From: Bacteriovorax sp. | Lineage (GTDB): Bacteria > Bdellovibrionota > Bacteriovoracia > Bacteriovoracales > Bacteriovoracaceae | Direction: 5' to 3' | Assembly (NCBI GenBank): GCA_014376445.1 | Contig: JACMRM010000091.1 | Span: forward strand, 1 to 64,000 | DNA length: 64,000 nucleotides | In this document: positions 59,756-64,000 of the stretch, piece after piece | Layout: each line of letters begins with the position of its first letter | Position numbering within the stretch: position 1 is the first letter of the stretch | Translations under genes and position numbers: made by a program | Notes under the pieces: generated by a model | The model's input: the letters and a program-made list of their open reading frames with translations, nothing else | What the model was told of the DNA's origin: nothing | Databases searched by the model: none

Positions 59756-59980
59756 ATGAAACGAAATTTACTACTATTTTTGTCAACTTTCTTGCCAATG
59801 ATTTCATTTGCATCAAGTGAGATCCCTAGAAATATTAATAAAATTTCAATAAATAACCCAAGTGCGGAGCAATCATTATTTGAAAAATTAGAGTATCGTG
59901 GAAGAGTTGAAACAAGGGATGCTGCAGATTCTGGAAGATCTACAGGGGGCGGTCATCATTGTGTAACTACAGAAAAATGA
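59756..59980 (+). CDS. Secreted small peptide, candidate precursor of the YcaO-linked system
   Basis: 74 aa: MKRNLLLFLSTFLPMISFASS (Sec-like signal) EIPRNINKISINNPSAEQSLFEKLEYRGRVETRDAADSGRSTGGGHHCVTTEK; strong RBS aaggaga at 59745-59751; TGA overlaps next ATG (ATGA at 59977-59980). Confidence 0.75.
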   Translation: MKRNLLLFLSTFLPMISFASSEIPRNINKISINNPSAEQSLFEKLEYRGRVETRDAADSGRSTGGGHHCVTTEK

Positions 59981-61497
59981 TTTTAGAAAATAAAAATAAG
60001 CTGATGCTAATAATGTTTATTACTATCATAATAAGCATTAGTTTAATTTTAAAATCTAAACTTGATGACAAGGCTGATATAATGAAAATCAATATTGGAT
60101 ATGAATTTAATTCGTCTGCAAAAACTTTGGACCCATCCAAAATTGAAGATATATATCAATCTAATTTAATCGAAAATCTATATAGTAGAATTATCGAATA
60201 CGATACAAAGGGAAATTTAACTTGTGTTTTGTGCAAGAAATTCTGGATAGAAAAATCAACAATTGTGTTCGAATTTAGAAATGATATTAAAACTATTGAT
60301 GGAATTGTTATTTCAGCAGACGATGCAAAGCTCTCTTATCAAAGGTTGATAAATTCTAAAACAAATACTCACGGAAATTTTTCTAACTTTATTGATATTG
60401 AGAATAGTAATTCAATAAGTACAGTTGGAAATATTTTAAGAATAGAAGTTCTAAAGCCTCATTATGTACAATTCGTGCTTCCACTTTTGGCCAGTATGGA
60501 TTTTTCAATAATAACATCAAAGGCAATCGACGAGGAAAAAAAACTAGGTTATTTAGAGCTCAGGAATACATCTGGGCCATATTATTTAAAGCAAGACGAT
60601 GAAAGCGGAAAACTAATCTTGCACGCAAATTTACATCATCCATTTTATAGTAAAAGTATGGCACAAGAAATTAATATTGTGCCAGTGGTTTATGGGCACG
60701 GTATTGATGACTTTCTAGATGATAAGATTGATGTTTTAGATGTTACTTATTATCCAAGTTTACCTCAATATGAAAGACTATTTAATCAAAAAATTAAAAA
60801 ATTTAATGCACATAAAACACTTCTAATTAATGTCTTTTTAATAAATTTTTCTTTAAGGGCCAACAAGAAATTTACATCAGAGCAACTTTTTTATGCAGGC
60901 TCAATTGTTAGTGATATTTGTAAGGGATTTAAGAAATATGGATATGGTTTTCAAGATGTATTTGAATTTTTCCAATCTACTGGTACAGGACATTTGAATG
61001 AATCTCAAATTGAGCATCTAAAAAAATTACGATTGGTAGATAAAAAAATTAATTTTACTACACCTATTGAATTAGGTGTAAGTCAGATTGTCTTTGAAAA
61101 AATGAAAAAAGCATTTGAACAATATCCCGAGATTAAAGTTAGGTCATTTCCAATAGATCCCGCATCAATGCCAGCTGAGGAACGCCCCGACATGTATTTA
61201 CAAACAACTGATTCTAGTTTTAATGAGGACATTTCTTTAATGAGTTATAACTTTTCTATGGGGTACTTTGGGACTAGCAAAATTGAAGGTGATAACTGGA
61301 TAAAAGATTTTAGTGATTTACCCAACAAGGAAGATAGAGTTAAAAAACTGCAAAATTTTCAATTAAACTTACTTGAAAAACCTATAATTATGCCTATAGG
61401 TGCATCACCTTATTGGGCAATTGCTAGGGAAGACTTAGAATTAAATTTCGCTGAAAATTTTCCTGGGAGTTCTTGGTGGAAGATACGAAAAAAATAA
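59977..61497 (+). CDS. Oligopeptide-binding-like extracellular solute-binding protein (SBP_bac_5/OppA-like), N-terminally anchored or exported
   Basis: NKLMLIMFITIIISISLIL TM/signal; INIGYEFNSSAKTLDPSKIEDIYQSNLIENLYSRIIEYDTKGNLTCVLCKKFWIEKSTIVFEFRNDIKTIDGIVISADDAKLSYQRL. ORF track TTG (59959) is less likely than ATG 59977. Confidence 0.8.
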   Translation: MILENKNKLMLIMFITIIISISLILKSKLDDKADIMKINIGYEFNSSAKTLDPSKIEDIYQSNLIENLYSRIIEYDTKGNLTCVLCKKFWIEKSTIVFEFRNDIKTIDGIVISADDAKLSYQRLINSKTNTHGNFSNFIDIENSNSISTVGNILRIEVLKPHYVQFVLPLLASMDFSIITSKAIDEEKKLGYLELRNTSGPYYLKQDDESGKLILHANLHHPFYSKSMAQEINIVPVVYGHGIDDFLDDKIDVLDVTYYPSLPQYERLFNQKIKKFNAHKTLLINVFLINFSLRANKKFTSEQLFYAGSIVSDICKGFKKYGYGFQDVFEFFQSTGTGHLNESQIEHLKKLRLVDKKINFTTPIELGVSQIVFEKMKKAFEQYPEIKVRSFPIDPASMPAEERPDMYLQTTDSSFNEDISLMSYNFSMGYFGTSKIEGDNWIKDFSDLPNKEDRVKKLQNFQLNLLEKPIIMPIGASPYWAIAREDLELNFAENFPGSSWWKIRKK

Positions 61498-62441
61498 TTA
61501 ACTGGTCATTGGAAAATGCTGATCTATTATCATTAAAAGTAGAATATTATACAGGTTTAAGAAAAATATTTCCTCATATTTTCGATATTGGAATTTTTAT
61601 TGAAGTAGAAGGTAAAGTATCACATGGTCGTGGCACTGATGACTTTGAGGAAGTAGCTTACGCAAAAGCATTGTCTGAGGCTTTAGAAAGAGCATCAATA
61701 AATTACTTCAATATTAAAAATACAAATGGCCTGGCAGTTCACTTTGACATTGATTCTGCTAAGAAAAATGGACGAGAAGAATTACTTGAAAGAGATGCAT
61801 TTCTCTGTCATTTTCTTTTGGGCAAAGGTTTTATTGAAAGGAATCCTTTTAATAATAAATTTAATTTTGAACATTTAAGTAATCAAAATATTTCTATAAA
61901 ATTTTTTGAGATGTGTAGATATCAAGATGGAGTTGGCATACTTTGTATTGCTAATGGAGAAAGCTTTAAGCGTCCTTTTGGTAATATTTTTGGAAGTGCT
62001 TTTGGAGATAATGAGGAAATTGTTTTCAAAAAAGCTTATATTGAGGTTTTAAGACTCGTTATGCATATAAAAGATAAAGAAATTGTTTCAATTAATTTAG
62101 CTAAATTTAAAGAATTAGAAAAATATAACTTTTCTGACCATGGAAAGTTATCTTTGGATCTAGAGTACTCAAAAAAAATTAATTCCTTTATTAATGAAAA
62201 TGTTTTAGATATGACAAAAGAAGTTCAAAGTGAAGACTTTCAATATGAAATTCTTGATTTAAGTCTTATTCCGTTACCTAACCTACCATTACATATAGTT
62301 TGGACTAGAAACTTCAAACTTCAAAACCTCTTTACTGGAAAAAGTGAAGAGACAAAAATAAATATGAAACGTCTTTCTCAAGTAAGTAATTGCGTTATAG
62401 AGTTTAAAAATATTAATTCGTTCCCACACCCTTTTGACTAA
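61476..62441 (+). CDS. YcaO-domain protein
   Basis: VSHGRGTDDFEEVAYAKALSEALERASINYF and KKNGREELLERDAFLCHFLLGKGFIER (YcaO SxxxE/ExxER-type motifs), FGNIFGSAFGDNEEIVFKKAYIEVLRL; GTG 61476 preceded by GGGAG (TTG 61473 also possible). Confidence 0.85.
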   Translation: MEDTKKIINWSLENADLLSLKVEYYTGLRKIFPHIFDIGIFIEVEGKVSHGRGTDDFEEVAYAKALSEALERASINYFNIKNTNGLAVHFDIDSAKKNGREELLERDAFLCHFLLGKGFIERNPFNNKFNFEHLSNQNISIKFFEMCRYQDGVGILCIANGESFKRPFGNIFGSAFGDNEEIVFKKAYIEVLRLVMHIKDKEIVSINLAKFKELEKYNFSDHGKLSLDLEYSKKINSFINENVLDMTKEVQSEDFQYEILDLSLIPLPNLPLHIVWTRNFKLQNLFTGKSEETKINMKRLSQVSNCVIEFKNINSFPHPFD

Positions 62442-63940
62442 TGAAAATTAAAAATTTTTGGAAAAAATCAATTACTAGGTTTGCAATATTTCAAATTACA
62501 CTTCTTGTTATCCTTATTGCTGTATTTAGCTTGTTCGGCTCGTACTCAAGAAAATCACAGGCGGATCTCCTTAGTTCAACAGTGAGAAATAGTTTTTTAA
62601 CGGGAGATAATAGGAATGTAATTAATTCTTTAAGCAGTACAATTAATAATAATTTTGGACTTATTGTTGTTTACAATATTAAAGGCGAAGAAATTTTTAA
62701 AATTGGTGACGAAAATGCTAGGGAAAATTTTTTTACTAAAGTGCATACGTATGAAGTACTTGCCAATTTAGACTTCTCTCAATCTTCAGTAGGAAAAATT
62801 GTATACTATTATAGTTTATTTATTTTTTTAAAAAATAGTATATTGGTATGGTTGATATTTTTAGGAGTCAGCTTGCCTTTTTTAATTTTTGAAAAAAGAC
62901 GTTTGGAACAGATACATCAAGACCAATTAAGGCATTTGAAGATTGAAACAGCTAAACAAATCACTGAACAAATGTCTCATGATATTCGATCTCCTTTAGC
63001 AGTCTTAAGAAATGTAATTGAAGATATTACAAATGTTTCTAACATAGACTTGCTAATTTTAAATCATGCAATAACAAGAATAGATGAAATAGCTCAAGAT
63101 ATTCTAGAAACCAGAGACAGGGATAATCTTGATAATGTAAAATTAATTAACATAAACAAAATTTTAGAATCTATTATTACAGATAAAAAAATTCAATTTA
63201 AAAAATTAGACAATATAGAAATTGTTTTTTCAAACTACAACGAAATATTATTTTCAGAAATTAACTCAATTAATTTTTACAGGATAATATCAAACATAAT
63301 TAACAATTCAGTAGAATCCATAAAAGAACATGGGAAGGTCTACATTGAACTGACAAAACTGAATAATAATGCTTTAATTTTTATTAAAGATAATGGAAAA
63401 GGTATACCTGAAGAAATTTTAAGTAGAATTGGCCAGCGTGGCTTTTCATTCGCTAAGTCTGGCTCTGGGTTAGGACTTTCTCATGCTAAGAACAATATTG
63501 AGCTCTGGAATGGTCAACTAGAAGTTACTTCAAAACTAGGATCCGGAACTGAGATTAAAATATCAATCCCATTAAAAAATGATTTTACCAACGCTTTACA
63601 TATAGAAGATAAAGATGAATATGAATATGAATATGTTTATATCGACAATGATGAATTGTTACGTTTAGTTTGGGATGAAATTGCAATTAAGAAAAAAATA
63701 AATTTGATAACTTTGAAATCTCCTGCTGAATTTGATATCAACAGTAAAAAATTTAGCAAAGAATTTACGAAAATATATCTTGATAGTGATTTTGGTAAAG
63801 ATATAATAAGAGGTGAGGATTTTGCTATAATGTTGCATGAAGAAGGTTACAAATATATTTTTATATCTACAGGTTATGGGCCAGAAAAATTTTCTCATCT
63901 TCCTTGGCTGAAATATGCTGGAAAAAAGTGCCCACTTTAA
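62441..63940 (+). CDS. Hybrid sensor histidine kinase with C-terminal receiver (REC) domain
   Basis: Two TM helices with short extracytoplasmic segment; QMSHDIRSPLAVL H-box, NIINNSVESI N-box, DNGKGIPEEILSRIGQRGFSFAKSGSGLGLSHAKNNIE; C-term YIDNDELLRLVWDEI..IYLDSDFGKDIIRGEDFAIMLHEEGYKYIFISTGY..AGKKCPL fits REC acidic pocket, Asp, Thr and Lys. TAATG overlap with the YcaO gene. Confidence 0.9.
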   Translation: MKIKNFWKKSITRFAIFQITLLVILIAVFSLFGSYSRKSQADLLSSTVRNSFLTGDNRNVINSLSSTINNNFGLIVVYNIKGEEIFKIGDENARENFFTKVHTYEVLANLDFSQSSVGKIVYYYSLFIFLKNSILVWLIFLGVSLPFLIFEKRRLEQIHQDQLRHLKIETAKQITEQMSHDIRSPLAVLRNVIEDITNVSNIDLLILNHAITRIDEIAQDILETRDRDNLDNVKLININKILESIITDKKIQFKKLDNIEIVFSNYNEILFSEINSINFYRIISNIINNSVESIKEHGKVYIELTKLNNNALIFIKDNGKGIPEEILSRIGQRGFSFAKSGSGLGLSHAKNNIELWNGQLEVTSKLGSGTEIKISIPLKNDFTNALHIEDKDEYEYEYVYIDNDELLRLVWDEIAIKKKINLITLKSPAEFDINSKKFSKEFTKIYLDSDFGKDIIRGEDFAIMLHEEGYKYIFISTGYGPEKFSHLPWLKYAGKKCPL

Positions 63941-63975
63941 AGTGACTATTTAACCTTAATTTAAATAATATAAGT

Positions 63976-64000
63976 ATGACTCTTCAAGATAAACTAGTAG
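63976..64000 (+). other. Possible start of next gene (MTLQDKLV...), truncated by window
   Basis: ATG at 63976 with an open frame to the window end, 35 nt after the HK stop; too short to assign. Confidence 0.25.

Noticed and set aside
59959-59976. TTG start for the solute-binding protein
   Set aside because: ATG at 59977 forms the classic ATGA coupling with the peptide stop; the upstream six residues are just peptide-gene sequence in another frame.
63665-63898. Antisense 77-aa ORF within the histidine kinase
   Set aside because: Shadow of the REC-like domain coding sequence.
1-64000. CRISPR arrays, tRNA/rRNA genes, transposases or prophage genes
   Set aside because: No regularly spaced repeats, no cloverleaf or rRNA-like segment and no transposase/integrase-like ORF was noticed by eye; cannot exclude small ncRNAs without a covariance search.

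Overview
Low-GC bacterial window that is almost entirely one mosaic surface-polysaccharide (O-antigen, capsule or glycan) locus, about 1-58.4 kb, followed by a short accessory region, about 58.5-64 kb. The locus carries: the 3' end of rfbA; an O-antigen ligase/polymerase-like protein; GDP-fucose genes (gmd, fcl); a CDP-6-deoxyhexose block (rfbF/G/H plus a reductase-like SDR and a C-methyltransferase-like protein); a pseudaminic-acid block (pseC, pseF, pseG, formyltransferase, pseI); a HisF/HisH/WbpG-type amidotransferase trio; a legionaminic-acid-like block (ptmE-like CBS nucleotidyltransferase, PtmA-like SDR, MocA oxidoreductase, LegB, LegC, acetyltransferase, NeuB/LegI, NeuC/LegG); a UDP-L-FucNAc/QuiNAc-type fnlB/A/C block; a small initiating phosphoglycosyltransferase; a WbpM/PglF-type dehydratase; two paralogous PglK/MsbA-like ABC transporters; and many glycosyltransferases. 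No Wzx flippase was recognised. Downstream of a decayed second copy of the wbpM/pglF 3' end lies the most unusual element: a tightly coupled four-gene operon made of a Sec-signal-bearing 74-aa peptide, an orphan oligopeptide-binding-like protein, a YcaO protein and a hybrid histidine kinase with a C-terminal receiver domain. It has no recognisable transporter in the window. I propose it as a candidate undescribed RiPP-like peptide sensing or signalling system. All calls come from reading the sequence and ORF translations; no database search was run. Taxonomy is not established; a Bdellovibrionota-like origin is only a guess.
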